NCBI GenBank assembly: GCA_017405765.1
Contig: JAFQZS010000037.1
Coordinates: forward strand, 1-33,875
Length of the DNA stretch: 33,875 nt
DNA from: Clostridia bacterium
GTDB taxonomy: Bacteria; Bacillota; Clostridia; Oscillospirales; RGIG577
Reading direction: 5' to 3'
Part shown: positions 1 through 7,484 of the stretch, piece by piece
Position numbering within the stretch: position 1 is the first letter of the stretch
Layout of the letters: every line of letters starts with the position of its first letter
Notes under the pieces: model-generated
What the model was told of the DNA's origin: nothing
The model's input: the letters and a program-made list of their open reading frames with translations, nothing else
The model's database searches: none
Program-made: the position numbers and the translations under genes

Positions 1-2
1 AC

Positions 3-1352
3 AATGACTACGTTTATATTGCTGAATATGCCGACGATAGTGCGGTAATCGTAAAGAAACTTTCGGAACTGACGGCACACGGTATAGGTGGGTATCGTGC
101 ATCTGTTGATTCATGGCTACGCAATTATGAAGTTGACTGCCCTGAAAAGAAGGACGCGCTTCTGCGTATGTTTGAGGACTCAACGGTTGCTTTGATATAT
201 GGTTCTGCCGGGACTGGAAAATCAACACTAATCAACCATATTTCAAACTTCTTTTCCGATAGGGACAAAATATTCCTCGCTAATACACATCCAGCTGTTG
301 AAAACATGAGGAGAAAAGTCAAGACCGCCAAAAGCGAATTTAAGACCATTCGTTCGTTCCTTTCTGAACGTAACTCGCATATCAGCAGTGATGTACTTGT
401 AATTGACGAGTGTAGCACCGTAAGTAATCACGATATGCGGGCCATTCTTGAAAGCGCAAAATATAAGCTATTAATTCTGGTCGGTGATGTCTTTCAGATT
501 GAATCCATAATGTTTGGCAACTGGTTTAGCATTGTGCGATTCTTTATTCCCGAAAAGGCTACAATAGAATTAACAAAACCGTACAGAACCACCAGCGAAA
601 GTTTGTTGACTGTATGGAAGAGAGTGCGAGAACTTGACAATGCGATTCTTGAGCCGCTTGTGAAATATGAATACGTCCAAAACCTTGATAAGTCTATTTT
701 TGAGCATACAGAAAAAGACGAGATAATCCTTTGCCTAAACTACGATGGACTATACGGGATCAATAACATTAACCGCTTCTTGCAAGGAAACAATCTATCA
801 CCGGCGGTTGAGTGGGGTATAACAACCTATAAAGTCGGCGATCCTATTCTATTTAATGAGTCAGAAAGGTTTGCACCTTTGATATATAACAATATGAAGG
901 GACAAATCACGGCTATTTCACCAGAAGAAAAGCGTATATGGTTTGAAGTCGAACTGGACATTGCAATAAATGACTGGGATGCTGAATGGTATGATTTTGA
1001 ACTGATTGGGTTATCGGATGATGGCAACTCAATTATTGGCTTTTGGGTCGATAAGTACCGCAGTACCGACGATGACAACGATTCCTCGAGTACATTGGTA
1101 CCCTTTCAGGTTGCTTACGCGGTATCAATTCATAAAGCACAGGGATTGGAGTATAACTCCGTCAAAATCATTATTACGAACGAAATAGAGGAATTTATTA
1201 CGCATAACATTTTCTATACGGCAATCACTCGTGCTAAAGAAAAACTGAAAATCTATTGGACTCCGGAATCAGAGCAGCATGTACTTAGCTCTCTTGAAAA
1301 GCGGAATTACAATAGAGATGCTGCACTGCTAAGAACTTTATTTGCACTATAA
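3..1352 (+). CDS. Superfamily 1 helicase, RecD/UvrD-like (5' truncated by window edge)
   Basis: The reading frame is open from base 3, so the true start lies upstream; about 449 residues are visible. A Walker A motif (GSAGTGKST) lies near visible residue 67 and a Walker B/DEAD-like motif (LVIDECST) about 75 residues later. Near the C-terminus are AYAVSIHKAQGLEY and FYTAITRAKEKL, the late SF1 helicase motifs of the UvrD_C_2 region. This order fits an AAA_30 plus UvrD_C_2 protein, an ATP-dependent DNA helicase of the RecD-like type often carried by mobile elements and phage-defence loci. Base composition is more AT-rich than the core genes to the right. The exact family is uncertain because the N-terminus is missing; it could be the helicase of a defence system whose partner is outside the window. 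Confidence 0.75.
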   Translation, partial: NDYVYIAEYADDSAVIVKKLSELTAHGIGGYRASVDSWLRNYEVDCPEKKDALLRMFEDSTVALIYGSAGTGKSTLINHISNFFSDRDKIFLANTHPAVENMRRKVKTAKSEFKTIRSFLSERNSHISSDVLVIDECSTVSNHDMRAILESAKYKLLILVGDVFQIESIMFGNWFSIVRFFIPEKATIELTKPYRTTSESLLTVWKRVRELDNAILEPLVKYEYVQNLDKSIFEHTEKDEIILCLNYDGLYGINNINRFLQGNNLSPAVEWGITTYKVGDPILFNESERFAPLIYNNMKGQITAISPEEKRIWFEVELDIAINDWDAEWYDFELIGLSDDGNSIIGFWVDKYRSTDDDNDSSSTLVPFQVAYAVSIHKAQGLEYNSVKIIITNEIEEFITHNIFYTAITRAKEKLKIYWTPESEQHVLSSLEKRNYNRDAALLRTLFAL

Positions 1353-1425
1353 ACTACAAAACACAATTAAAAACCATTTATCAAAATGTGAATTAAGTCA
1401 AAACATCGCCCCCCCCAAAAATGGG

Positions 1426-1716
1426 CTACTTCATAATTCTGAAATGCCAGAATGCTTCTCTAACGCTATCTTTCTTTTCCTTAGTGCAGTTCGGCTGTTT
1501 TGGATCTTCAGTCTTTGGCAGATTATGATTCTCCCGTTCGATGATCTCGCATTTCAGCGTTATATGTGCGATATTCAGGTTCGTTACATGCATGTCGGCT
1601 TACTCCTTCACATAATTTCTGATCTGGTCATAGGTTGCCGTTCCGCGCTTGTCCTGCACAAGACCTTTCACGTCCACGTCAATGTTAACATGCGTACCCT
1701 TGCTTTTTCTGTTCAT
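1426..1716 (-). pseudogene. Remnant of the C-terminal tail of an RlmD-like RNA methyltransferase, with an internal stop
   Basis: Read on the minus strand from an ATG at 1716, the frame gives HVNIDVDVKGLVQDKRG, then ATYDQIRNYVKE, a TAA stop at 1602-1600, then in the same frame NLNIAHITLKCEIIERENHN and PKTEDPKQPNC, ending at TAG 1428-1426. From memory of the family, this block matches the C-terminal extension common on clostridial 23S rRNA (uracil-C5) methyltransferases (RlmD/RumA type), where the equivalent reads roughly ATYxxIxxYVLExxGLKVSxLYIAQVKxKxGIIERENYNxPKSED. The catalytic methyltransferase domain is absent and a TGA precedes the ATG directly, so this is a fragment broken at both ends. 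The in-frame homology across the stop argues for a point mutation rather than a frameshift. Confidence 0.6.
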
Positions 1717-1793
1717 TCAAGAGTGAGAATTGAATCCGTATTCTTGCATCCTCTATATGGAGAAAGGACGTGCACAGAACGCACGCCCTTCAT

Positions 1794-1816
1794 GGAGGTG
1801 GTGTTTTGCCACCTCC
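1794..1816 (-). terminator. GC-rich hairpin just downstream of the DUF6061-like gene
   Basis: A perfect 8-bp inverted repeat (GGAGGTGG / CCACCTCC) with a 7-nt loop lies 17 nt past the minus-strand stop at 1833. No clear U tract follows on the minus strand, so termination is an inference from position. The two arms also look like Shine-Dalgarno and anti-Shine-Dalgarno sequences. Confidence 0.35.
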
Positions 1817-1832
1817 TTTCCAAGAACCCGGA

Positions 1833-2066
1833 TTACTGCCCCTGCCTCACCGTATCCAGATACTTCTTCACATCCCCATTCAGCACCAACTCCGCATAGG
1901 CGGCGGGATCGTTGTAGATCAGGTAATCCAGCTCCCGGCGGTCAAGCCAGGTTTCCACGAACTCCCGTTCCACGGCGAGGGTGTCGATGGCTACCATCGT
2001 CCCATCCGGGCACCGGGCTTCCACGCAGGCTGTGTCCATGTTGTATATCCATATTTCCGGCTTCAT
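1833..2066 (-). CDS. Small DUF6061-like protein
   Basis: This is a 77-residue protein beginning MKPEIWIYNMDTACVEA, followed by DGTMVAIDTLAVEREF and ELDYLIYNDPAAYAELVLNG. I recognise this pattern as DUF6061, a family of short proteins of unknown function found in gut Clostridia and often on conjugative elements. The start at 2066 is chosen because AAGGAG lies 9 nt upstream; the frame extends further upstream without a ribosome site. It follows the twin-HTH gene by 16 nt in the same orientation and is probably cotranscribed with it. No membrane segment, signal peptide or catalytic motif is visible. The family assignment is from memory of its sequence pattern and the function is unknown. Confidence 0.6.
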   Translation of the reverse strand: MKPEIWIYNMDTACVEARCPDGTMVAIDTLAVEREFVETWLDRRELDYLIYNDPAAYAELVLNGDVKKYLDTVRQGQ

Positions 2067-2082
2067 TTTGATCCACTCCTTC

Positions 2083-2658
2083 TTATTTCTGCCTTTCATC
2101 GCTCTGGCTCTGCGGATTACCATAGAGGTATGCAACAAGCCGGATCTTCGGAATCCGATATGTACGGCCAATTTTCAGAACGGAAAGGTGACCTTCTTTG
2201 ATAAGACCATACACCGCTTTCGTACTTACGCCGAGTACTTCGCTGACCTGTTCGATGTTCATCACATCCGGATACTCCTGAAGCATGAGTCTGTATGCTT
2301 CTTTTTGTGTGATCGGCCGTGCTGATGTCTTTGAGCTTGCGCCTTTTGGGGCATTGGTTGTCTGTCGGCGCTGTTTCGGGGCCTTCTTCAAATTACTTTT
2401 TGCTTTTTCCAAGTCTCCTTGCGCTGCCGCGTTCGGCTCTGTCTGATCCTCCTTGTCATGCTCTTCGAGAAGATAATCGATCACGCATTCCTTCGGGATC
2501 TGATACTTCCTGCCAATCAAAAAGGATTTGATTTTCCCGGCTTGCAGCAGCTGCCGAGCATCCTTGGCTTTAACGCCTCCCAGCATGGCGCACAGATCAG
2601 TGACCTCCACGACATCCGGGTAATTCTGAAACTGATTCATAAGATCTTCTCTTGTCAT
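2083..2658 (-). CDS. Twin helix-turn-helix (HTH_17/excisionase-like) DNA-binding protein
   Basis: A 191-residue protein with the same small winged-HTH unit twice. The N-terminal copy (about residues 8-66) runs from YPDVVEVTDLCAMLGG to GRKYQIPKECVIDYL; the C-terminal copy (about 128-187) runs from YPDVMNIEQVSEVLG to GRTYRIPKIRLVAYL. They are joined by a basic, low-complexity linker of about 55 residues rich in K, A, Q and T. Each copy resembles the HTH_17 domain of MerR-like excisionases (Xis). The start at 2658 is preferred because GGAG lies 9 nt upstream; in-frame ATG (2667) and TTG (2673) codons overlap that ribosome site. Lying next to an attachment site, it may be a recombination directionality factor or regulator of the element. 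That is inference; single-domain Xis proteins are usually about 60-70 residues. Confidence 0.7.
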   Translation of the reverse strand: MTREDLMNQFQNYPDVVEVTDLCAMLGGVKAKDARQLLQAGKIKSFLIGRKYQIPKECVIDYLLEEHDKEDQTEPNAAAQGDLEKAKSNLKKAPKQRRQTTNAPKGASSKTSARPITQKEAYRLMLQEYPDVMNIEQVSEVLGVSTKAVYGLIKEGHLSVLKIGRTYRIPKIRLVAYLYGNPQSQSDERQK

Positions 2659-2790
2659 TTCGTTCATCTCCAAAGTTTTATTGTCGACGGAAAATGAACC
2701 TCCTGCAAAGCATTGTTATTTATTGTTTTCTACTGCATTTGTTGAACCGACCGCATAACGCCTTCCCTAAATTGTATCCCCTTCCGCACC

Positions 2791-2804
2791 CCTGCCCGGG
2801 CAGG
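2791..2804. repeat. 14-bp perfect palindrome in the element flank
   Basis: CCTGCCCGGGCAGG is fully self-complementary and lies between the twin-HTH gene and the tRNA-Leu remnant. It could be a protein-binding site near the attachment site, but nothing in the sequence proves that. The rest of 2674-2872 shows no gene. Confidence 0.4.
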
Positions 2805-2872
2805 TTCCCGCTTCGTTTTTTATCTGCCCAAAATCGGCGCCAGCGTCCGCCATCTTCCACATCACTTCAAAA

Positions 2873-2928
2873 ACTCAAAATCCGGTGGTAGCGATACCGT
2901 GCCGGTTCGACCCCGGCCACCGGCACCA
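2873..2928 (+). other. 3' half of tRNA-Leu(CAA): probable attachment-site remnant
   Basis: The sequence holds an anticodon loop CTCAAAA (anticodon CAA at 2876-2878), a 3' anticodon-stem strand TCCGG, a class II long variable arm (GGTGGTAGCGATACC region), a perfect T-stem GCCGG/CCGGC around TTCGACC, the acceptor 3' strand CACCGGC and an encoded ACCA end. The 5' partner strands are missing: the bases that should pair with TCCGG are AAAAA-like (2869-2873), and no GCCGGTG acceptor 5' strand exists in 2674-2872. It is therefore not a functional tRNA gene as it stands. A terminator follows directly, as expected for an original tRNA gene end. Confidence 0.75.
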
Positions 2929-2933
2929 ATAAA

Positions 2934-2972
2934 AAACAAACCGTTCAGAAATAGCGAACAGTTTGTTTTTTT
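2934..2972. terminator. Bidirectional rho-independent terminator
   Basis: AAACAAAC pairs with GTTTGTTT and GTTC with GAAC around a 9-nt loop. A T run follows on the plus strand (serving the former tRNA-Leu) and an A run precedes it, giving a T run on the minus strand for the pseudouridine synthase that ends at 2983. Confidence 0.85.
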
Positions 2973-2982
2973 ATTTATCAAC

Positions 2983-3930
2983 TCAAAATAAATTTAAAAA
3001 GAAAACATTGTCCACCTTAAATTCGCGGCCGTTCAAATACTCCAAAGCCGTCGCTTCGCCCAAGAACCTGAATGCAAGCTTATAAGCGCATAAAAGCTGG
3101 CGCTTATATCCAAGCCTTCTGTTAAGTTCGCCTATGCCGTACTTGCCGTCTCCTATCAACGGATGTCCAATGTGTGAAAGATGCGCCCTTATCTGATGAG
3201 TGCGTCCCGTTATCAAATGCACCTCCAAAAGGGAAATATCGTCTTTTTCCTTTAAAACGCGGTACTTTGTAATTATCGTTTTTGCATTGCTTTTCGGGCT
3301 GTCGTACACCTTTACCGTATTCGTTTTTTCGTCTTTTATCAAATACGCCTTAAGCGTATCGCTCTTCTTTTTGAAAACTCCCGCCGCCGCGCAAAGATAA
3401 TGCTTTTCTATCTCACGAAGCTTTATCTTTTCATTCATTATCCTTAAAGCCTCGGCGTTCTTGGCGCATATTACTATACCGCTTGTATTTCTGTCAAGGC
3501 GGTTGCAAAGCGCGGGAGCAAAGCTTTGCTCGGAGGCGGGGGAGTATTCTCCCTTTTTATACAGATAAGCGCATACCGTATCAATAAGCGTGGGATTTCC
3601 GTCCGCGTCGCTCTCATGCACTATAACTCCCGACGGCTTGTTTACAAGCAAAATATTATCATCTTCATAAACGACGTCCAGATCAGTATTTATCCTGTCA
3701 AAGTCTATTGCTTTACGCTCTTTTTGGAAAAACTCATCGTTTATATAAAGCTCCAATATGTCGCCCTCTTTAAGCTTATATTGAATATCGCATTTCTTTT
3801 TATTCACTTTTATACGCTTTGTGCGGACATAGCGGTATAAAAGCGATGCAGGCATGCCCTCCAAATATTTAAAAAGAAATTTATCTATGCGCTGTCCCGC
3901 ATCATTTTTATTTATTACCACCGTTTTCAT
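2983..3930 (-). CDS. RluA-family 23S rRNA/tRNA pseudouridine synthase
   Basis: This 315-residue protein converts uridine to pseudouridine in structured RNA. An S4 RNA-binding domain occupies about residues 12-62 (AGQRIDKFLFKYL, KVNKKKC, LKEGDILELYI). The catalytic domain follows, with VNKPSGVIVHES near 97 and the catalytic-Asp motif RLDRNTSG at 144-151 (Asp146). GRTHQIRAHLSHIGHPLIGD near the C-terminus is the usual RluA motif III. The start at 3930 is chosen because the S4 domain begins right after it and upstream residues match nothing. Its ribosome site is weak (GGGGAC). It stands alone on the minus strand, divergent from pyrE. Whether it is RluC-, RluD- or YjbO/YlyB-like cannot be settled without alignment. 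Confidence 0.9.
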   Translation of the reverse strand: MKTVVINKNDAGQRIDKFLFKYLEGMPASLLYRYVRTKRIKVNKKKCDIQYKLKEGDILELYINDEFFQKERKAIDFDRINTDLDVVYEDDNILLVNKPSGVIVHESDADGNPTLIDTVCAYLYKKGEYSPASEQSFAPALCNRLDRNTSGIVICAKNAEALRIMNEKIKLREIEKHYLCAAAGVFKKKSDTLKAYLIKDEKTNTVKVYDSPKSNAKTIITKYRVLKEKDDISLLEVHLITGRTHQIRAHLSHIGHPLIGDGKYGIGELNRRLGYKRQLLCAYKLAFRFLGEATALEYLNGREFKVDNVFFLNLF

Positions 3931-3960
3931 GTGACTGTCCCCGTTATCATACCTATTAAA

Positions 3961-3969
3961 ACTATACCA
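3961..3969 (-). promoter_or_regulatory. Extended -10 promoter for the pseudouridine synthase
   Basis: On the minus strand TGGTATAGT gives a -10 TATAGT (3966-3961) preceded by a TGn extension. No good -35 lies at 17 bp; TTGCAA is 20 bp away. Its position, about 30 nt ahead of the start at 3930, fits a promoter. Confidence 0.4.
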
Positions 3970-4025
3970 CAAGCAAAAATGCTTGCTTGCAAGGGCGTTT
4001 TTGCGACGTGATTCAATAAAGCGTG

Positions 4026-4080
4026 CCATACGTGAGTATGGCCGGCGCAGAGACGCCGAAAGGCTGCGAATGCAGGCTTT
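4026..4080. other. Cluster of three small hairpins in the divergent rluA-like/pyrE intergenic region
   Basis: Three consecutive inverted repeats are visible: CCATAC-gtga-GTATGG (4026-4041), GGCG-cagaga-CGCC (4044-4057) and GGCTGC-gaat-GCAGGC with one mismatch (about 4062-4077). They lie between the two divergent promoters, upstream of both mapped -10 boxes. They could form a structured RNA or a protein-binding array. No known riboswitch fold is recognised. The remainder of 3931-4218 holds only the two promoters. Confidence 0.4.
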
Positions 4081-4145
4081 ACGCGCATATTATACCACAC
4101 ATACGCGGGATTGTCTTTCATTTGACGCAGTTTATGTTTTTTATG

Positions 4146-4174
4146 TTGAACTGACAGCGCAATTCTGATATAAT
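4146..4174 (+). promoter_or_regulatory. Sigma-A promoter of the pyrE-radC-uvrB-uvrA operon
   Basis: TTGAAC and a perfect TATAAT are separated by 17 bp, about 45 nt ahead of the pyrE start. No second strong promoter is seen inside the operon, so uvrB and uvrA may be expressed largely from here. I found no convincing LexA/DinR box (CGAACNNNNGTTCG type) near it. Confidence 0.75.
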
Positions 4175-4218
4175 TATAAATAAATAATCAAGATTTTTAA
4201 TAAACGGAGGTATGACTT

Positions 4219-4803
4219 ATGCTAAGCAAAGGAAAAGCATTGGAGCTTATGAGAGAAGTGGGTTCGCTGTGGGAAGGTCACTTCCTGCTTACCTCGGGAA
4301 AGCACAGCGCACGCTATTTGCAGTGTGCAAAAATATTTCAGAACACTAAGTACGCCGAGCTGTTCTGCAGCGACCTGGCGGAACAGTTCAGAGATGATAA
4401 TATAGACGTCGTTATCGGTCCCGCATTGGGCGCTATACAGATGGCGTATGAAGTTTCGAGGCATCTCGGAGTCCCGAATTTCTTTGCCGAGCGTGTTGAT
4501 GGCGTAATGACTTTGAGACGCGGTTTTGCCATCGAAAAAGGCCAGCGCGTACTTATTGTCGAAGACGTTGTAACGACAGGAGGATCTGTAAAAGAGGTAA
4601 TGCAGATAGTGCGTGAGGCAGGCGGTATTGTGGCCGGCGTAGGCGCGATAGCCGACAGAACGGGCGGCAAGCTCGATTTCGGCGTTCCGTTCAGATCCGT
4701 GCTTTCCATAGAGATAGAAGCGTATGAAGCAGACGAATGCCCGCTCTGTAAAGAAGGAAAGCCCATAGTTAAGCCGGGCAGCAAAAAATTCAACACAAAA
4801 TAA
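4219..4803 (+). CDS. pyrE: Orotate phosphoribosyltransferase
   Basis: A 194-residue cytosolic enzyme of de novo pyrimidine synthesis that joins orotate to PRPP to make orotidine 5'-monophosphate. The PRPP-binding motif [13 protein letters not shown] sits at residues 111-123. The N-terminal [15 protein letters not shown] and the [13 protein letters not shown] loop are those of the longer clostridial/archaeal-like PyrE type rather than the E. coli type. A CPLCKEG segment near residue 173 is an unusual CxxC close to the C-terminus. GGAGG lies 8 nt before the ATG. It is the first gene of a four-gene unit with radC 20 nt downstream. The other pyr genes are not in the window. Confidence 0.95.
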   Translation: MLSKGKALELMREVGSLWEGHFLLTSGKHSARYLQCAKIFQNTKYAELFCSDLAEQFRDDNIDVVIGPALGAIQMAYEVSRHLGVPNFFAERVDGVMTLRRGFAIEKGQRVLIVEDVVTTGGSVKEVMQIVREAGGIVAGVGAIADRTGGKLDFGVPFRSVLSIEIEAYEADECPLCKEGKPIVKPGSKKFNTK

Positions 4804-4823
4804 ATCATTCAGGGACGACTATT

Positions 4824-5498
4824 ATGCATGAAGGTCATCGCAAACGCCTTAAAGCCCGCTTTAGACAAGAAGGGCTTGAACATTTTTCAGAAATAAATAT
4901 TTTAGAGCTGCTTCTGTTCTACTCTGTTCCCAGACGCGATACAAATCCTATAGCACATGAGCTCTTAGCCAAATACGGCAATATTGCAAACGTATTGGAG
5001 GCAGACTTTGATGATCTTCTCAAGGTCAACGGCATAACGGAAAGCTCGGCCTCGCTTATCACCATGCTTCTGCCTCTTTACAGACGCTATATGGACATAA
5101 AATCGCAGCCGGGTATAATAATAAACCGATTATCAGATGCAGCCGAATATCTGGTACATTCATACACCGGCGAAAAAAGCGAGATCGTCAAGATGATGGC
5201 CATAGACTCAAAAGGCAAGCTGATAGGCACCTACACGCTCTTTGAGGGCAATTTCAACTCTGTCGATATAAATATACGAAAACTTGTAGAGTCCGTTATC
5301 CTTACAAAGGCCTCCGCGGTGATCCTTGCTCACAATCATCCTGATGGGATCGCGCTTCCGAGCAGACAAGACGTCAACACAACGAAAAAAATACGCGACG
5401 TCTTAGAAAGTATTTCCGTGGATCTGTTGGATCATATTATAGTCGCCGACGGAGATTTTGTAAGTCTGTTTCAAAGCAGGGAGTCATACGATTTGTAA
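4824..5498 (+). CDS. radC: RadC-family JAMM/MPN protein
   Basis: This 224-residue protein has an N-terminal helix-hairpin-helix-like part (about residues 15-85, with LLAKYGNIANVLEA and LLKVNGITESSASLI) and a C-terminal MPN/JAMM domain (about 105-222). The metal-binding motif is intact: HNHPDG at 170-175 followed by Asp183 (H-x-H-x10-D). The family was once linked to DNA repair, but its biochemical role remains unsettled. The gene sits between pyrE and uvrB with gaps of 20 and 15 nt, so it is cotranscribed with the excision-repair genes. Length is normal for the family. The ribosome site (AGGGA) is weak, so coupling to pyrE translation is plausible. Confidence 0.92.
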   Translation: MHEGHRKRLKARFRQEGLEHFSEINILELLLFYSVPRRDTNPIAHELLAKYGNIANVLEADFDDLLKVNGITESSASLITMLLPLYRRYMDIKSQPGIIINRLSDAAEYLVHSYTGEKSEIVKMMAIDSKGKLIGTYTLFEGNFNSVDINIRKLVESVILTKASAVILAHNHPDGIALPSRQDVNTTKKIRDVLESISVDLLDHIIVADGDFVSLFQSRESYDL

Positions 5499-5513
5499 TG
5501 TTGGAGCAAACTA

Positions 5514-7472
5514 ATGAGTAAATTCAGAATTGACAGCACCTATAAGCCTACGGGCGATCAGCCTAAGGCCATTGAAACGCTTTCGAACGGCGTTCTCTCG
5601 GGGGCAAAGGAACAGGTGCTGTACGGCGTTACCGGCTCGGGCAAGACGTTTACTATGGCAAATATAATCGCAAACGTCGGAAGGCCTACGATAGTCCTTG
5701 CACATAACAAGACGCTTGCGGCACAGCTTTGCAGCGAGTTTAAGGAAATATTCAAATCTAACGCCGTTGAGTATTTTGTAAGCTATTACGACTATTACCA
5801 GCCGGAGGCGTATATTCCTTCGACTGACACGTATATCGAAAAGGATTCGCAGATCAACGACGAGATAGACAGACTGCGCCATTCCGCGACCTCCGCGCTC
5901 TTTGAACGACGTGACGTCGTGATCGTGAGCAGCGTATCCTGTATATACAACATCGGCGACCCTATCGACTATAAAAACCTCGTTATCTCGCTGCGTCCCG
6001 GTATGCACATGGAGCGAGACGCTCTGCTTCGTCGGCTCGTGTCTATCCAATACGAGAGAAACGACCTTAATTTCGTGAGAAACAAGTTCCGCGTAAGGGG
6101 AGACGTAGTTGAGATCTTTCTTTCAAGCGCACAGGAGCTTGCGGTCCGCGTAGAGTTCTTCGGAGACGAGATAGACAGAATATGCGAGATACACGTACTA
6201 ACCGGCGAGGTAAAGGCTACGCTCGAGCATATCTCAATATATCCCGCATCTCATTACGTTACGACTAAAGATAAGCTCAAATCGGCAGTTGAACAGATAG
6301 AATCCGACATGGAGGAGCGCGTAAAATATTTTGAAAGCCGCGGAAAGCTCATCGAAGCGCAGCGCATACGCGAGCGCACGCGCTACGACTGCGAAATGTT
6401 GAGAGAAACGGGATTTTGCAAAGGTATAGAGAATTATTCGCGATACTTAAACGGCAGACCTCCGGGCTCAAGGCCGTTTACGCTGCTTGATTATTTCCCC
6501 GACGACTATCTCATGTTCATAGACGAATCGCACGTTACGATACCGCAGGTTCGCGGTATGTACGAAGGCGACCGCTCCCGAAAAGAGCGTCTCGTGGAAT
6601 ACGGCTTCAGGCTTCCTTCCGCGCTTGATAACAGGCCGCTTAATTTCAGAGAATTTGAAGGCATAACGAATCAGATAATATACTGCAGCGCAACGCCCGC
6701 CGAATATGAGCGGAGCCGTTCGGTGAACATTGCGGAACAGATACTCCGCCCGACGGGACTTTTGGACCCCCAAATAGACGTTCGTCCCGTGAACGGTCAG
6801 ATAGACGATTTGAAAAACGAGATAAACTTACGCGCCGCAAAAGACGAGCGCGTACTTGTTACCACGCTAACGAAAAAAATGGCCGAAGACCTTACGGAGT
6901 ATCTTGAGCAGGACGGCATAAAGGTGCGATATCTTCACTCGGATATCGACACTATCGAGCGCATGGAGATAGTGCGCGATCTTCGCCTGGGCGAATTTGA
7001 CGTGCTCGTCGGCATAAATCTTTTGCGCGAAGGCCTCGATATACCCGAATGCTCGCTCGTCGTTATACTTGACGCCGACAAGCAGGGTTTTCTGCGCTCC
7101 GAAACGTCGCTTATTCAGACGATAGGCCGCGCAGCAAGAAATGCGTCGGGCAAGGTCATAATGTACGCCGATACGATAACCGACTCAATGCGCGTCGCGA
7201 TAGACGAAACGAACAGAAGGCGGCGGATACAAAGCGCGTACAACGAGGAGAACAACATTACGCCGAAGACGATAAAAAAGGGCGTAAGCGAGATCCTTCA
7301 GATATCGCGCAAAGAGGACGTTTTAAAGTCAGCAAAGAAGATGAACAAACGGGAGCGCGAGGAGCTTATAAGAAAGCTGAACGCCGATATGCGAGAAGCG
7401 GCGCGTATGCTCGAATTTGAATATGCCGCTCTGCTTCGTGACAAAATAAAGGAGCTTCAGGCGAAAAAATAA
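5514..7472 (+). CDS. uvrB: Excinuclease ABC subunit B
   Basis: UvrB (652 residues) is the DNA-damage verification helicase of nucleotide excision repair; it is loaded by UvrA and then recruits UvrC. Walker A is GVTGSGKT at residues 38-45. The beta-hairpin region [12 protein letters not shown] that clamps DNA lies near residue 90, and the helicase motif containing DESH is near 340. [11 protein letters not shown] and QTIGRAARN form the C-terminal helicase motifs. The last 40 residues are the UVR coiled coil ([10 protein letters not shown]... [10 protein letters not shown]) that contacts UvrC. Length is standard. It starts 15 nt after radC and ends 12 nt before uvrA. No uvrC is present in the window. 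Confidence 0.98.
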   Translation: MSKFRIDSTYKPTGDQPKAIETLSNGVLSGAKEQVLYGVTGSGKTFTMANIIANVGRPTIVLAHNKTLAAQLCSEFKEIFKSNAVEYFVSYYDYYQPEAYIPSTDTYIEKDSQINDEIDRLRHSATSALFERRDVVIVSSVSCIYNIGDPIDYKNLVISLRPGMHMERDALLRRLVSIQYERNDLNFVRNKFRVRGDVVEIFLSSAQELAVRVEFFGDEIDRICEIHVLTGEVKATLEHISIYPASHYVTTKDKLKSAVEQIESDMEERVKYFESRGKLIEAQRIRERTRYDCEMLRETGFCKGIENYSRYLNGRPPGSRPFTLLDYFPDDYLMFIDESHVTIPQVRGMYEGDRSRKERLVEYGFRLPSALDNRPLNFREFEGITNQIIYCSATPAEYERSRSVNIAEQILRPTGLLDPQIDVRPVNGQIDDLKNEINLRAAKDERVLVTTLTKKMAEDLTEYLEQDGIKVRYLHSDIDTIERMEIVRDLRLGEFDVLVGINLLREGLDIPECSLVVILDADKQGFLRSETSLIQTIGRAARNASGKVIMYADTITDSMRVAIDETNRRRRIQSAYNEENNITPKTIKKGVSEILQISRKEDVLKSAKKMNKREREELIRKLNADMREAARMLEFEYAALLRDKIKELQAKK

Positions 7473-7484
7473 TCGGAGGCATAT

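Larger units (their letters stand above)
1..2880. mobile_element. End of an integrated mobile element (partial), inserted in tRNA-Leu
   Basis: The left 2.9 kb differs from the rest of the window. It carries a helicase, a degraded methyltransferase tail, a DUF6061-like gene and a twin-HTH protein, and it stops exactly where a 3' half of tRNA-Leu(CAA) begins. A 3' tRNA half with no 5' half is the usual footprint of a tyrosine-recombinase element integrated at a tRNA anticodon loop. The other end, the intact tRNA-Leu and the integrase should lie to the left, outside the window. The boundary near 2873-2880 is read from where the tRNA match begins. The element type (ICE, IME or phage remnant) cannot be told from this fragment, and no integrase or relaxase gene is visible here. 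Confidence 0.5.

Noticed and set aside
1342-2325. Several plus-strand open frames across 1342-2325
   Set aside because: They lie antisense to the RlmD-tail remnant, the DUF6061-like gene and the twin-HTH gene, have no ribosome sites and low-complexity Pro/His/Arg content.
2700-2928. Intron-split or intact tRNA-Leu
   Set aside because: No 5' acceptor strand or D-arm matching the 3' half is present upstream, and group I introns are known mainly from tRNA-Leu(UAA); a half gene from integration explains the data better.
4338-4808. Minus-strand 156-residue frame opposite pyrE
   Set aside because: It is Ser/Thr/Pro-rich antisense shadow of a certain gene with no start signal.
4146-5513. LexA/SOS box ahead of radC or uvrB
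   Set aside because: I looked for GAAC-N4-GTTC-like repeats and found none convincing.
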